64,000 nucleotides of DNA from Oceanobacillus zhaokaii (GTDB lineage: Bacteria; Bacillota; Bacilli; Bacillales; Amphibacillaceae), in the NCBI RefSeq assembly GCF_003352005.1, contig NZ_CP024848.1, positions 2,365,001 to 2,429,000 on the forward strand. Direction: 5' to 3'. The notes under the pieces were generated by a model, which saw only the letters and a list, made by a program, of their open reading frames with translations, was not told the DNA's origin and did not search any database. Positions 16,713-25,921 of the stretch are shown here, in pieces. Every line of letters starts with the position of its first letter. Within the stretch, counting starts at the first letter, position 1. The position numbers and the translations under genes are program-made.

Positions 16713-16742
16713 ATCATAAATCATACTAGCTTCGAATGTCAA
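16713..16742 (-). promoter_or_regulatory. Sigma-A promoter of fadR-fadB-etfBA
   Basis: On the minus strand TTGACA (16737-16742) and TATGAT (16713-16718) have an 18-bp spacer. The start site would fall at about 16705, at the edge of the FadR operator, a geometry suited to repression. Confidence 0.75.
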
Positions 16743-16790
16743 TACAAAGCTAGTCCAGACAAGATGTAAAAAAAAGAGAGGCATTACTTG

Positions 16791-18473
16791 TTATGTGCTT
16801 ATCTCTTGTGTCTCATCGATTAATTGTCTTCGGAGAATTTTGCCGATTGCTGTTTTTGGTAATTCATTACGAAACTCATAAATTCTTGGTACTTTATATG
16901 CGGCCAAATGCTTTCGACAATAAGCATTGAGATCGGACTCATCTACAGTATAGCCTGTTTTTAAGACAATAAATGCTTTTACAGTTTCTCCGCGATATGC
17001 ATCGGGAATACCAACGATTACGGCCTCTTGAATTGCCCCGTGCTCGTATAGCACTTCCTCGACCTCTCTTGGGTAAATATTATAGCCGCCAGCGATAATC
17101 ATGTCTTTCTTACGATCAACAATAAAGAAATATCCTTCTTCATTCATATAGCCAAGGTCCCCTGTGAAAAGCCAGCCATCTCTTAAGACATTTTCCGTTT
17201 CTTCCGGATTATTCCAGTAGCCCTTCATTACTTGGGGCCCTTTTACTGCAATTTCCCCTATCTCACCGGTAGCAGCTTCTTCATCAGTGGCATCCATTTT
17301 GAAAATCTTCGCATCCGTATTTGGCCATGGCACACCAATACTCCCATTAACTCTATCCGTATAGATAAAATTCGCATGGGTAACTGGAGATGTTTCCGTT
17401 AATCCATATCCTTCCACTAATTTTCCGCCTGTTATTTTCTCAAATTGGTCTTGAATTTCACTCGGTAATGGGGCAGATCCACTAATACATGCTTCGATCG
17501 AGGATAAATCATACTTATTTAAATTTGGATGATTTAATAGGCCAATATAAATTGTCGGTGCGCCAGGAAATAAGGTTGGCTTTTGCTTCGTTATCGTTTT
17601 CAAAACATCTTCCGCATTAAATTTTGGCATTAAAATAATTTTAGATCCTTGCAAGATAGCTAAATTCATTACAGTCGTCATGCCATACACATGGAAAAAA
17701 GGAATGACACCGAGTACAATCTGTTGTTTTCCTTTTGTTTTATATAACCATGCTTGACACATTTGGACATTCGACACGAGATTATAATGTGTCAGCATTA
17801 CTCCTTTTGGAAAGCCCGTCGTTCCACCAGTATATTGAATTAATGCAAGGTCCTCTTTTGGATCAATCTCCGCTTCAAGATAATCAGCTGGAGTATTATC
17901 GAGTATCAATTGCCATACGTGTGTTTCGTCACTTTGCTCTACTTTAATGACCATATTGTATTCCCGTTTTTGGATGAATGGATAGATCAGGTTTTTAGGA
18001 AATGGCAAATAATCTTTTATCCCCGTTACAACTACATGCTTTAGATTGGTTTTACCTTTGACATTTGTAACACGGGGTACTAATATATCCAAGCAGATGA
18101 GGATTGTAGTACCCGAATCCTTTAATTGATATTCTAGTTCCCGCTCTGTATACAATGGGTTCGTTTGAACAACAATTCCTCCCGCCATCATGATGCCAAA
18201 ATAACTGATGACTGCTTGTGGACAATTGGGTAACATGATTCCAACACGATCACCTTTTTTCAGACCGATTGATTGCAAATAAAAAGCGAGCTGTTTTGCC
18301 TGGGTGTATAAATCATCGTATGTTAATTCTTTGCCCATAAAATGAAGCGCTTTCTTTTCTTTGAATTGCTCAGCGCTCTCAGCTAGAAAAGCATATAGCG
18401 GTTTCTCTGCATACTTTATTGTAACAGGAATTTCGCTCGGATAATGTTCATGCCATTTCTTAACCAGCTCCAT
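16791..18473 (-). CDS. lcfA: Long-chain fatty-acid-CoA ligase
   Basis: A 560-residue adenylate-forming enzyme that activates fatty acids to acyl-CoA, the first step of beta-oxidation. Visible motifs: P-loop YTGGTTGFPKGVMLTH (about 213-228), VEGYGLTETSPV, GWLFTGDLGYMNEEGYFFIVDRKKDMI and the catalytic Lys region LPKTAIGKILRRQL near the C-terminus. The start at 18473 follows AAAGGAGGAGATTTG and gives the B. subtilis LcfA length. It precedes fadR, but the FadR operator lies after this gene, so its own control is not clear from sequence. Confidence 0.96.
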   Translation of the reverse strand: MELVKKWHEHYPSEIPVTIKYAEKPLYAFLAESAEQFKEKKALHFMGKELTYDDLYTQAKQLAFYLQSIGLKKGDRVGIMLPNCPQAVISYFGIMMAGGIVVQTNPLYTERELEYQLKDSGTTILICLDILVPRVTNVKGKTNLKHVVVTGIKDYLPFPKNLIYPFIQKREYNMVIKVEQSDETHVWQLILDNTPADYLEAEIDPKEDLALIQYTGGTTGFPKGVMLTHYNLVSNVQMCQAWLYKTKGKQQIVLGVIPFFHVYGMTTVMNLAILQGSKIILMPKFNAEDVLKTITKQKPTLFPGAPTIYIGLLNHPNLNKYDLSSIEACISGSAPLPSEIQDQFEKITGGKLVEGYGLTETSPVTHANFIYTDRVNGSIGVPWPNTDAKIFKMDATDEEAATGEIGEIAVKGPQVMKGYWNNPEETENVLRDGWLFTGDLGYMNEEGYFFIVDRKKDMIIAGGYNIYPREVEEVLYEHGAIQEAVIVGIPDAYRGETVKAFIVLKTGYTVDESDLNAYCRKHLAAYKVPRIYEFRNELPKTAIGKILRRQLIDETQEIST

Positions 18474-18687
18474 CAAATCTCCTCCTTTTTTGTCTATTAT
18501 AACCATTATATCGATTAATTTCTATTTTTAGAAATCTTATAATGCTTTTTACTGATTTATATTTGAAATGAATGCTAATTACATGATAAACCTTGGTCTA
18601 TAAGAATGTTCCACTTTCTTATTTAATGAAAAACTGATTAATAAAAGTTTGTTACTTTTCTAAGTGATGGATTATTACTTAGTAGTT

Positions 18688-19048
18688 GATATAAACTGCG
18701 AACTAACTTAGGATAGGATATCAAATACTCTTGGACCAGTCGCTCCGAAAATCCACTTCGCTTTCCGCGGGGGGCTGGTGAGCCATCTCGCGCTATCGCA
18801 CTTCGAAGTCTCACCTAGGCCCTTCCTCCCGCAGGAGTCTTCGTGTATTTTCTCCGCTGGGAGTGCGAGTGTAAATAGTTTTCTATCCGTCTATTAGATA
18901 GAGCCACAGTTTCCACCCATGAGTTGAGGAGAGCAGGAAACTCCTGTGGGAATAGTAACGTCTTCCGATGGAGCAGACCGCGTTATCCGCGGAAATCGAC
19001 TGTACGCAGTGGAAATCAACCTCGCAAGTAGTTTGCACTTTATCTAAA
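18688..19048 (+). mobile_element. Family-B element, copy B3 (two modules, inverted ends)
   Basis: The left end is ATAAACTGCGAACTAAC and the right end reads TTTGCACTTTAT, its near inverse. Module 1 (18731-18870) carries CGCTTTCCGCGGGGGGCTGG, TCGCACTTCGAAGTCTCACC and CGTGTATTTTCTCCGCTGGG. Module 2 (about 18900-19026) carries GGAGCAGACCGCG, TCCGCGGAAATCGAC and GTGGAAATCAACC. It fills most of the 585-bp gap between lcfA and the tiny membrane gene. No transposase is encoded. The remaining left part (18474-18687) is AT-rich and should contain the lcfA promoter, not identified. Confidence 0.75.
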
Positions 19049-19059
19049 AAGTAAGCCTA

Positions 19060-19109
19060 AACAAAAAACTTCATGCCTCAAAGTTTCTAAACTTTTACAG
19101 CATGAAGTT
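19060..19109 (-). terminator. Terminator after the yshE/26-residue peptide unit
   Basis: The stem ACTTCATGC/GCATGAAGT is followed by TTTTTTG on the minus strand, 6 bp after the stop of the small ORF. This supports that ORF being part of the transcript. Confidence 0.8.
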
Positions 19110-19114
19110 TCCAT

Positions 19115-19195
19115 TTAGATGAAATATATAATTCCGGCAATGATAAATAGAATTGCAACAATGAGTAGTATTTTAGCTAGCCGTTCAAATACCAT
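19115..19195 (-). CDS. 26-residue single-helix membrane peptide
   Basis: ATG (19193-19195) to TAA, with AGGAGG 8-9 nt upstream. The peptide starts MVFERLAKILL, then a continuous hydrophobic helix (about residues 6-26) of Ile, Leu, Val, Ala and Phe ending in GIIYFI. It lies 12 bp after yshE and is directly followed by a strong terminator, so it is probably the last gene of that transcript. I do not recognise a family. It could be a small membrane-regulating protein that acts with the DUF350 protein YshE, which is inference from position. Confidence 0.65.
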   Translation of the reverse strand: MVFERLAKILLIVAILFIIAGIIYFI

Positions 19196-19207
19196 TCGAT
19201 TTTCCTC

Positions 19208-19618
19208 CTAACCACCAATACTTGCACCTATGACAAACGATAACCCAACGGAGATCATCATGGAGATAAAGCCTACTGCTTTATTTCCCTTGCCTATTTC
19301 CTCATCGACCCTAATGGTTGGTGTTAGAAATTCAAAAATAAAATAGCCTAATAACAACAAAACAAATCCTAGCGCACCCCAGCCAATGCTTTGTAATATC
19401 GTATCGTTATGTTCAATTGAATAACGAAAAATTGTTGCTATTCCAAACACTTTTCCTCCAGTCGCCATCGCAACCGCAAAATTTCCATTTTTAATTTCTT
19501 CCCAGTTTTTATACGATGTAACAAGCTCGAAGACAGCCAAAAATACGAGGGTACAGAGCACAACTACACTGTACCTTGCAGCCGTTACGACAATAACGTT
19601 TTCCCAAAAAACACTCAT
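19208..19618 (-). CDS. yshE: DUF350 membrane protein YshE
   Basis: A 136-residue inner-membrane protein with four predicted helices (near 8-30, 45-65, 75-97 and 112-134). The repeated pattern of small residues (AVAMATGGKVFGIATIF, GNKAVGFISMMISVGLSFVIG) is typical of DUF350 proteins. The function is unknown. It follows mutS2 as in B. subtilis and may share its transcript (37-bp gap). Confidence 0.88.
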   Translation of the reverse strand: MSVFWENVIVVTAARYSVVVLCTLVFLAVFELVTSYKNWEEIKNGNFAVAMATGGKVFGIATIFRYSIEHNDTILQSIGWGALGFVLLLLGYFIFEFLTPTIRVDEEIGKGNKAVGFISMMISVGLSFVIGASIGG

Positions 19619-19654
19619 ATGCTTCCCCCTTTTGAGTTCTCACTTGTTGTAGGA

Positions 19655-21997
19655 TTAGCGGAATTCAATCACTGTAACCCCACTGCCACCTTCACCGCTT
19701 TCACCAGCTCTTGAAGACGCAATGCTAGGATGCTTCTTAACGTAATCCTGTACACCTTTTCGCAATGCACCTGTTCCTTTACCATGGATTATCGAAACAC
19801 GGGGATAGCCTGCAAGGATTGCATCATCAATATACTTTTCTAGTCTTAACAATGCATCTTCATAACGCTCGCCTCGAAGGTCTAGCTCTGTGCTCACATG
19901 ATAGTTCGAGCCTTTAATTGTTGCAACCGGCTTTTCAATCGTTTCTTTTTGCTTCCCGAGTAGTTGGAGATCCTGACGCTTCACTTTCACTTTCATTATT
20001 CCAACCTGTACTAAATATTCGTTGTCATTTACTTGATTTAAAATTTCACCTTTTTGATTCATCGATAATAGTTTAACATCATCCCCAGGTTGAAGTGTCT
20101 TTGTCTCCTCCAATTGGGTTTTTGGGTTCAAATCCTTCTTCTTAGAAAGATTAGGTTTGGCCTCTTCTAACATTTTCTTTGCTTCAATCCACTCATGCTC
20201 TTTTAAGGTAACATTAGTTTTCATGTTTCGAATCTCTTCGACAATCATCTCTGCTTCTTCCCGTGCTTCTTGGATTGCTTTTTCTGCTTTTTCTTCGGCC
20301 TTTTTATATAATGCTTCCCTTTGCTGTTCAAATTGCTTCCATTCTCTGGCAATCTCGTCACGAAGCTGTTCACTTTCTTGCAAGACCTGATTGGCTGCTT
20401 CATAATCACGTTCCGCACCAAGCTGTGATTCTTCTAATGATGCGATCATATTTTCCACACTTTTCGAATCGACACCAATCAGCCCTCTTGCCCGCTCGAT
20501 AATTGTTTCATCAAGCCCAAGTCGTTTTGAAATTTCGAATGCATTACTTCTGCCTGGCACGCCAATTAGTAAGCGATAGGTCGGCTGTAAGGATTCCACG
20601 TCAAATTCAACCGAGGCATTAATTACCTTTTCACGATTATAACTGTATGCCTTCAGTTCTGGATAATGCGTTGTCGCAATGACACGTGCATCTCTTTCAA
20701 TAACTTCATCTAAAATTGACATTGCTAGTGCAGCACCTTCACCTGGATCTGTACCTGAACCGAGCTCATCAAACAATACGAGTGAATCCTGATCGACCTG
20801 CTTAATAATGCTCACAATATTCGTCATATGGGATGAAAAAGTACTGAGGTTTTGCTCAATAGACTGCTCATCGCCAATATCTGCAAATACTTCTTTAAAA
20901 ACTGCTAGCTCGCAGCCATCAAGTGCTGGAACTTGCAGACCAGATTGTGCCATTAATGTACATAATCCAACCATTTTGATTGTCACGGTTTTCCCACCAG
21001 TGTTTGGTCCAGTGATGACAATCGATGTATAGCTTTCACCAATCTCCACATCATTCGCCACAACAACATCACTAGGTATTAATGGATGACGTGCTTGCTT
21101 CATCTTAATAATTCCTCGGTCATTCATTGTCGGCTTCGCTGCTTTCATTTGCTGTGATAATTTCGCCCGTGCAGCGATGAAATCAATTGTCGCAAGAATC
21201 TTGATATTCTCCAGTAAAACCATCTCTTCTGCTGCAATTTCCCCACTTAATTCAGCTAAAATGCGGTCGACTTCCTGCTTTTCTTTAATCGTCGCTTCTT
21301 GAAGCTGGTTGTTCAAGTCAACAATTGCTCTCGGTTCCATAAATAGTGTTTGGCCTGATGATGACTGGTCATGAACAATCCCGCCAATTACGGCGCGATA
21401 TTCTTGCTTCACCGGAATAACATAGCGATCATTACGAATCGTCACAATTGCGTCTGAAAGCATTTTACTATTGGATCTTGTGTAGCTGTCCAGTTTTTCA
21501 CGAACCCTGCTCTCAAAAGAACGAATTGAGGAACGGATGCCACGTAATTTCTGCGAGGCACTGTCCATCATGTATCCATGATCATCGATACAGCTTTTAA
21601 TTTGTTGTTCTAACTCACGTAAGGACGTAATTCCTTCGGCCAATTCTTTTAAAATTGGCAGGTTTTCCTCCAAATTTCCAAGAAAGCTTTTAACCTGTCT
21701 GCCACCATATATTGTGTTGGCAACGTCTAAACATTCCTCAGTAGAAAGGACACCGCCAATGACACTTCGCTTCACACTTGCACGAATATCGGTTATCCCA
21801 CCTAAAGGAATGACTTTATTTAAGCGAATGATTTGTACCGCTTCATCTGTTTCATTTTGGAGTGTTATAACCTTTGCTAATTCAGTCGATGGCTTCAGCG
21901 AAGCCGCCATCTCTTTTCCAATCGATGTTGCGGCATTTCCCGCCAACTGGTCGATTATCTTCTTAAATTCAAGTACACGAAGAATTCGTTCATTCAT
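19655..21997 (-). CDS. mutS2: Endonuclease MutS2
   Basis: A 780-residue MutS paralogue that acts on branched DNA and collided ribosomes, not on mismatches. N-terminal helical/lever region (1-280), ATPase with Walker [13 protein letters not shown] (near 335), Walker [20 protein letters not shown] and [10 protein letters not shown] long coiled-coil connector follows (about 515-630), rich in Glu and Lys, then a KOW-like segment and the C-terminal Smr nuclease domain ([33 protein letters not shown]). All parts are present. Between polX and yshE as in B. subtilis (mutSB). Confidence 0.97.
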   Translation of the reverse strand: MNERILRVLEFKKIIDQLAGNAATSIGKEMAASLKPSTELAKVITLQNETDEAVQIIRLNKVIPLGGITDIRASVKRSVIGGVLSTEECLDVANTIYGGRQVKSFLGNLEENLPILKELAEGITSLRELEQQIKSCIDDHGYMMDSASQKLRGIRSSIRSFESRVREKLDSYTRSNSKMLSDAIVTIRNDRYVIPVKQEYRAVIGGIVHDQSSSGQTLFMEPRAIVDLNNQLQEATIKEKQEVDRILAELSGEIAAEEMVLLENIKILATIDFIAARAKLSQQMKAAKPTMNDRGIIKMKQARHPLIPSDVVVANDVEIGESYTSIVITGPNTGGKTVTIKMVGLCTLMAQSGLQVPALDGCELAVFKEVFADIGDEQSIEQNLSTFSSHMTNIVSIIKQVDQDSLVLFDELGSGTDPGEGAALAMSILDEVIERDARVIATTHYPELKAYSYNREKVINASVEFDVESLQPTYRLLIGVPGRSNAFEISKRLGLDETIIERARGLIGVDSKSVENMIASLEESQLGAERDYEAANQVLQESEQLRDEIAREWKQFEQQREALYKKAEEKAEKAIQEAREEAEMIVEEIRNMKTNVTLKEHEWIEAKKMLEEAKPNLSKKKDLNPKTQLEETKTLQPGDDVKLLSMNQKGEILNQVNDNEYLVQVGIMKVKVKRQDLQLLGKQKETIEKPVATIKGSNYHVSTELDLRGERYEDALLRLEKYIDDAILAGYPRVSIIHGKGTGALRKGVQDYVKKHPSIASSRAGESGEGGSGVTVIEFR

Positions 21998-22031
21998 ACT
22001 TCATAACTCCTTTAATACTAACTTATTTCAT

Positions 22032-23750
22032 TTATTTATTACGATTGAAATATGCGATCAATTTCTCCACTGGCCATGTATTCATTACCGTATCTTTATG
22101 AATCCATCCTTTTCTTGCTACTCCCACACCATATTTCATATGTTCGAGCATCTGATAACTATGGGAATCCGTATTAATTGCAAGTGTAACACCAACAGCT
22201 TGCGCCTTTCTTGCCCATTCTGCTGATAAGTCCAAACGATTCGGGTTCGCATTTATTTCCAAGGCTGTATTTGTTTCTTTCGCTTTCTCAATCAGCTGAT
22301 TTACATTGACTTGATAGCCTTGACGTCTGCCGATTAATCTCCCTGTCGGATGAGCGATAAGGGACACATACGGATTTTCCAAGGCCCGATTTAAACGTTC
22401 CATGATTTTTTCTTCACTTTGATTAAAACTAGAATGGATCGCACCAATCACGTAATCCATTTCTTTTAAAAATTCATCTGAGAAATCAAGTGAAGCGTCT
22501 GGTAAAATATCCATCTCTACGCCTGCAAAAATATGAAAATCATTATATTTCGCATTCAATGCTGCTATTTCTTCTCTTTGTTCCCGTAATCGTTTCTCGT
22601 CTAATCCATTGGCAACACGCAAATACCGTGAATGGTCGGTGATCGCCATATATTCATAGCCTTTTTCACGTACCTTATTTACCATTTCTTCGAGTGACTG
22701 CGCCCCATCGCTCCATGTCGTATGCATATGTAAATCACCGCGAATATCTGTTAATTTTAACAAAGGTTGCTCTTTTTTAAATTTATCAACTTCTCCTGTG
22801 TCCTCTCGTACTTCAGGAGGAATAAAGGTTAAACCAAAATGCTGGAAAAATTCTTTTTCAGTTGAAAATGTTAGAATTTCACCATTTTCCTCGACTTCTA
22901 CCCCGTACTCATTAATTTTCTCACCACGTGATTTGGCGAGCTGTCTCATCGCCACATTATGGTCTTTCGAACCGGTAAAATGATGAAGCGTTGTTGCGAA
23001 TTCTTCTCGTTTTACAAGACGAAAATCAACATTTATGTCATATGCAGCATGAATCGTCACCGATACCTTAGTATCGCCTTTCGCAATGATATCCTTGATT
23101 CCCGGCATTGTAAGTAAATGATCACGCACAACTAACGGCTGATCGGTTGCGATAATAAAATCAATATCTTTAATCGTTTCCCGCATTCTTCGTAAGCTAC
23201 CTGCACGGGAATAGTCGAGAATTTCCTCAATGCCCTCCAAATACGCTTCAATCTCTTCTGCGAGTGGAAGCATCATCGCGATTGGCAAACGTTCTGGACG
23301 TTTTCCCGAAGCATTAATAGCCGCCAGAATTTTTTCTGCAGATTTTTTCCCGAATCCTGCAAGCTTTTCTACTTGCCCCGTTTCACATGCTGCTTTTAAT
23401 GACGCAGCATCGATTACACCCAGTTCTTGATACAATTTTGCTAGCTTCTTCCCACCTAATCCCGGAAGATCGAGTAAAGGAATTAACCCGCTGGGAATTT
23501 CTGTTATTAATTGCTCTAGTAATTCTGAACGTTCATTATCAATAAATTCCTGAATGATTGCCCCTGTTCCCTTGCCTATTCCTTTAATTTTTGTAAAGTC
23601 ATCAATTTCATCTACCGATCGTTCATCGCTTTGTAAGGCTGCTGCTGCCTTTCGATATGCAGATATTTTAAACGGATTCTCACCCTTTAATTCTAAATAT
23701 ATTGCAATTCGTTCCAGTAATTGAATGACATCTTTTTTATTGATTGCCAT
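22032..23750 (-). CDS. polX: DNA polymerase X family protein with PHP domain
   Basis: A 572-residue repair polymerase. An N-terminal 8-kDa/helix-hairpin-helix region (IKGIGKGTGAII, LPGLGGKKLAKLY), then the palm with GSLRRMRETIKDIDFIIATD (catalytic Asp pair near 200) and DVNVDFRLV-type acidic residues, then a C-terminal PHP domain (from about 337, DLHMHTTWSDG, ITDHSRY, GVEMDIL, AIHSS, INTDSH). In B. subtilis the PHP part gives 3'-5' exonuclease and AP-endonuclease activity for base excision repair. Normal length; upstream of mutS2. Confidence 0.95.
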   Translation of the reverse strand: MAINKKDVIQLLERIAIYLELKGENPFKISAYRKAAAALQSDERSVDEIDDFTKIKGIGKGTGAIIQEFIDNERSELLEQLITEIPSGLIPLLDLPGLGGKKLAKLYQELGVIDAASLKAACETGQVEKLAGFGKKSAEKILAAINASGKRPERLPIAMMLPLAEEIEAYLEGIEEILDYSRAGSLRRMRETIKDIDFIIATDQPLVVRDHLLTMPGIKDIIAKGDTKVSVTIHAAYDINVDFRLVKREEFATTLHHFTGSKDHNVAMRQLAKSRGEKINEYGVEVEENGEILTFSTEKEFFQHFGLTFIPPEVREDTGEVDKFKKEQPLLKLTDIRGDLHMHTTWSDGAQSLEEMVNKVREKGYEYMAITDHSRYLRVANGLDEKRLREQREEIAALNAKYNDFHIFAGVEMDILPDASLDFSDEFLKEMDYVIGAIHSSFNQSEEKIMERLNRALENPYVSLIAHPTGRLIGRRQGYQVNVNQLIEKAKETNTALEINANPNRLDLSAEWARKAQAVGVTLAINTDSHSYQMLEHMKYGVGVARKGWIHKDTVMNTWPVEKLIAYFNRNK

Positions 23751-23948
23751 CTTCCCACCTGCTTTACTCTCTTTTTATCTTTAATTCTACATTAACTTTT
23801 TAATCATTTTCACTTACTAAAGGTTATTATTTAACCTGCTTAAAGTCAAGCTATTACTAGGCTATCGGCGATTTTAAAGAAACCTTCGTTCGGACTATTA
23901 GTTGCTATTTATTTAAACTTCTGAACTAGTTAAATGTGCCAAGAGTTC

Positions 23949-24043
23949 TCGGACCAACCGCTCCAGAAATACACTTCGCGCACCTTAGGGGAGCTAGTAA
24001 GCTTACTCGCAGGAGTCTTCGTGTATTTCTTCCACTGGGGATT
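23949..24043 (+). repeat. Family-B GC-rich repeat, copy B4 (short, degenerate)
   Basis: CCAACCGCTCCAGAAATACACTTCGCG, GGGGAGCTAGTAAGC, CGCAGGAGTCTTCGTGTATTTC and CCACTGGGG. The arms GAAATACAC/GTGTATTTC are intact. It stands about 50 bp upstream of a lone plus-strand ORF whose N-terminus seems to be missing. Confidence 0.75.
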
Positions 24044-24090
24044 ATGCAGTAACTAGAAAATACGCTGCCAGCGAGTTCACAAGGGAGAAA

Positions 24091-24618
24091 ATGTTAATGC
24101 TTATCACTGGTGGGACTGACGTCAAACATAAAGATTATTTAAATGACTTTTATCTAGACTTTATTCATAATAGTGATATCAACAGCAATTTATACATACA
24201 CGGTGGAAAAGGAGATGCCCACTTTACAAGACATGTTTCTATTATTACGAACTTGCTTAAAGAGAAAAACATTCCGTTCGATTTAGATGTCAAGGATTAT
24301 GCCTCACATGCTGAGATATCACCTTACTTTACGGATTATATTCTTGAAACCGTTCCTAAACTAACCAATACATTATTGGTAAAAGACACGTCGGTTAAGA
24401 AAATGGACAATAATGCAAAATACCTGGAGAATAATAAGGTTCAATATGCATACTATATTTATAAAGGAAATCAAAAGGAACCAGTTGAAAAAATAATGTA
24501 TAGCTCCAATTCTAGATTGACTTATCAAGTTAAAGAATCAGGTACATATAGAGTAACTGTTTTCTTAAGAAATAATAAGCAGAAAGTAACCGCTAGAACA
24601 GGACGAATTGTAATTTAA
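24091..24618 (+). CDS. Orphan hydrolase-like protein, probably N-terminally truncated
   Basis: A 175-residue ORF. It opens with LMLITGGTDVKHKDYL, then YIHGGKGDAHFTRHVSIITNLLKEKNIPFDLDVKDYASHAEISPYFTDYIL, which looks like the C-terminal part of an alpha/beta-hydrolase with the acid and His regions. A beta-rich tail follows (YAYYIYKGNQ, SGTYRVTVFLRN), like a small Ig/Y-Y-Y type domain. No nucleophile-Ser elbow is present. The frame stays open upstream into the family-B repeat, and the ribosome site (AAGGGAG, 4 nt) is poor. It interrupts the polX-cvpA linkage seen in B. subtilis. I read it as a gene remnant, but the exact family is not recognised. Confidence 0.45.
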   Translation: MLMLITGGTDVKHKDYLNDFYLDFIHNSDINSNLYIHGGKGDAHFTRHVSIITNLLKEKNIPFDLDVKDYASHAEISPYFTDYILETVPKLTNTLLVKDTSVKKMDNNAKYLENNKVQYAYYIYKGNQKEPVEKIMYSSNSRLTYQVKESGTYRVTVFLRNNKQKVTARTGRIVI

Positions 24619-24655
24619 CTGGAAGATCAATATTGAATTTGTTAACTTCATTCAC

Positions 24656-24684
24656 GGCAACAGAAGGGTGTTGCTGTTTTTTTA
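24656..24684 (+). terminator. Terminator after the orphan plus-strand ORF
   Basis: GGCAACA/TGTTGCT stem followed by T8 on the plus strand. Confidence 0.8.
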
Positions 24685-24714
24685 TTTGTTTTCTTCCATT
24701 TTGAATAATATAAA

Positions 24715-24757
24715 ATAGAAGCTCGAGCTATCTCCAATTAATAGCCCAAGCTTCTAT
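24715..24757 (-). terminator. Terminator after the zapA-cvpA unit
   Basis: Nested stems AGAAGCT/AGCTTCT and GCTAT/ATAGC with an A/T-rich 3' side (ATTTTATATT) on the minus strand, about 40 bp after the cvpA stop. Confidence 0.65.
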
Positions 24758-24792
24758 GATAATAATAAAGTACGAACATACAGTTGTCTCTG

Positions 24793-25344
24793 TTACTGCG
24801 TCTTACCGTCTTCAATATAAGTAGACCACAACTCTAAAATCTTTTCAGATAAATATGGGGTCTGTTCGATAATAAATAATGCAACTGTCGAATTATTTAT
24901 CCATTCCTGCACATTTGTCAGTGGTGTCAAGGCAAGAATATAAAGAATGATAAATAGAATGACATATATTTCGATAAATCCTAAAATTGCACCAAGAATT
25001 TTGTTCACGGAGCTAATAATCGGAATCGATGCAACAATGTCAAGCATCGATGCAATAATTTGCAGGATGACTTTCGTTGCAAAGAAGATGACAGCAAATG
25101 CAACTGCATTATAAAAAGCAGTTTCCACTGGCATTGCCGCTAAAAAATCTGCCCAGGCACTTTCTGGTAATTCTGGGTAAGGAATCCATAATACCAGCAT
25201 TGATCCCAGTTCATCATAATAAATCACCGCGACAATAAAAGCGGCAATTGTTCCTATTAAATGAAGAACTTCTAAGATAAATCCTCTTTTTAAACCTACT
25301 AAAAAGCCAAAAATCAGGATGATAATGAGTAGTAAATCAAACAT
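24793..25344 (-). CDS. yshB: CvpA-family membrane protein (YshB-like)
   Basis: A 183-residue protein with four predicted membrane helices (about 1-20, 25-47, 78-100 and 115-140). The start FDLLLIIILIFGFLVGLKRGFI is the CvpA signature (colicin V production protein family). The function is unclear; members affect secretion, biofilm or envelope integrity. It begins 3 nt after the zapA stop, so translation is probably coupled. The upstream order zapA-yshB is conserved in Bacilli. Confidence 0.9.
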   Translation of the reverse strand: MFDLLLIIILIFGFLVGLKRGFILEVLHLIGTIAAFIVAVIYYDELGSMLVLWIPYPELPESAWADFLAAMPVETAFYNAVAFAVIFFATKVILQIIASMLDIVASIPIISSVNKILGAILGFIEIYVILFIILYILALTPLTNVQEWINNSTVALFIIEQTPYLSEKILELWSTYIEDGKTQ

Positions 25345-25347
25345 AAC

Positions 25348-25611
25348 TTATTTATCCTCTTTCCTTTTCATGGAGCTTAGTAAACTAGCATATTCTTCTT
25401 TCAGTTTCAAATAATCATTCATCGTATTAATAGCAGCAAGCACTGCCAAATTTGCAGTATCAAGATGCCTATTCGCATCTTGTATCTCGTGCATCTTTTG
25501 ATCAACAAGACTTGCGACCAATTTTACATGACTAGCTGATTCTTCCCCAATAATATTATATTTTTTATTATAAATTTCTACTGTAATCCGTTCCTTTTTA
25601 TCCTGAGTCAA
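25348..25611 (-). CDS. zapA: Cell division protein ZapA
   Basis: An 87-residue FtsZ-associated protein that bundles Z-ring protofilaments. The globular head is KERITVEIYNKKYNIIGEESASHVKLVASLVDQKM, then a coiled coil HLDTANLAVLAAINTMNDYLKLKEEY. The start is TTG, 8 nt after AGGAGG. It overlaps functionally with yshB in one transcript. In B. subtilis rnhC lies between pheT and zapA; here it is missing. Confidence 0.93.
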   Translation of the reverse strand: MTQDKKERITVEIYNKKYNIIGEESASHVKLVASLVDQKMHEIQDANRHLDTANLAVLAAINTMNDYLKLKEEYASLLSSMKRKEDK

Positions 25612-25794
25612 GTGAAAATCCTCCTGCTCTTAAAAAGCTCTGTTACCTGTTTTATTGGAGAAAGTATCTCTCCCAATAACGCCACGAAAAAATTCTTCAC
25701 TCTATCTTAACATGAACTGCTTTCAAAAAGAAGTATTTCCTCATGAAGGACAATTTGCTATGGTCAATGTATAAAAAGATTGGAGAGAGATGAT

Positions 25795-25863
25795 ATGATT
25801 GGCTCAACAAGTACACATATATCCATTAGAAATAATTCACAAGATGAAGCTATTTTATACTGA
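25795..25863 (+). CDS. Possible 22-residue peptide
   Basis: ATG (25795) to TGA, beginning MIGSTSTHISIRNN, with GGAGAGAG about 6 nt upstream. It stands alone on the plus strand in the 310-bp gap between zapA and pheT, where B. subtilis carries rnhC, and is followed by a strong hairpin. It has no likeness to RNase HIII and no family is recognised. The size and the lack of a clear promoter keep confidence low. Confidence 0.25.
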   Translation: MIGSTSTHISIRNNSQDEAILY

Positions 25864-25875
25864 TTCACAAATTAA

Positions 25876-25921
25876 AAAAGAATCGGGAGTGATACCAACT
25901 GGCATCACTCCCAATTCTTTT
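25876..25921. terminator. Bidirectional terminator at the pheT end
   Basis: AAAGAATCGGGAGTGAT/ATCACTCCCAATTCTTT stem with one mismatch. A T-run on the plus side and TTTTTTAA on the minus side let it serve pheT and any plus-strand transcript. Confidence 0.85.

Noticed and set aside
25795..25863. Remnant of rnhC between pheT and zapA
   Set aside because: The 22 codons share no pattern with RNase HIII, so there is no sign of a decayed copy.
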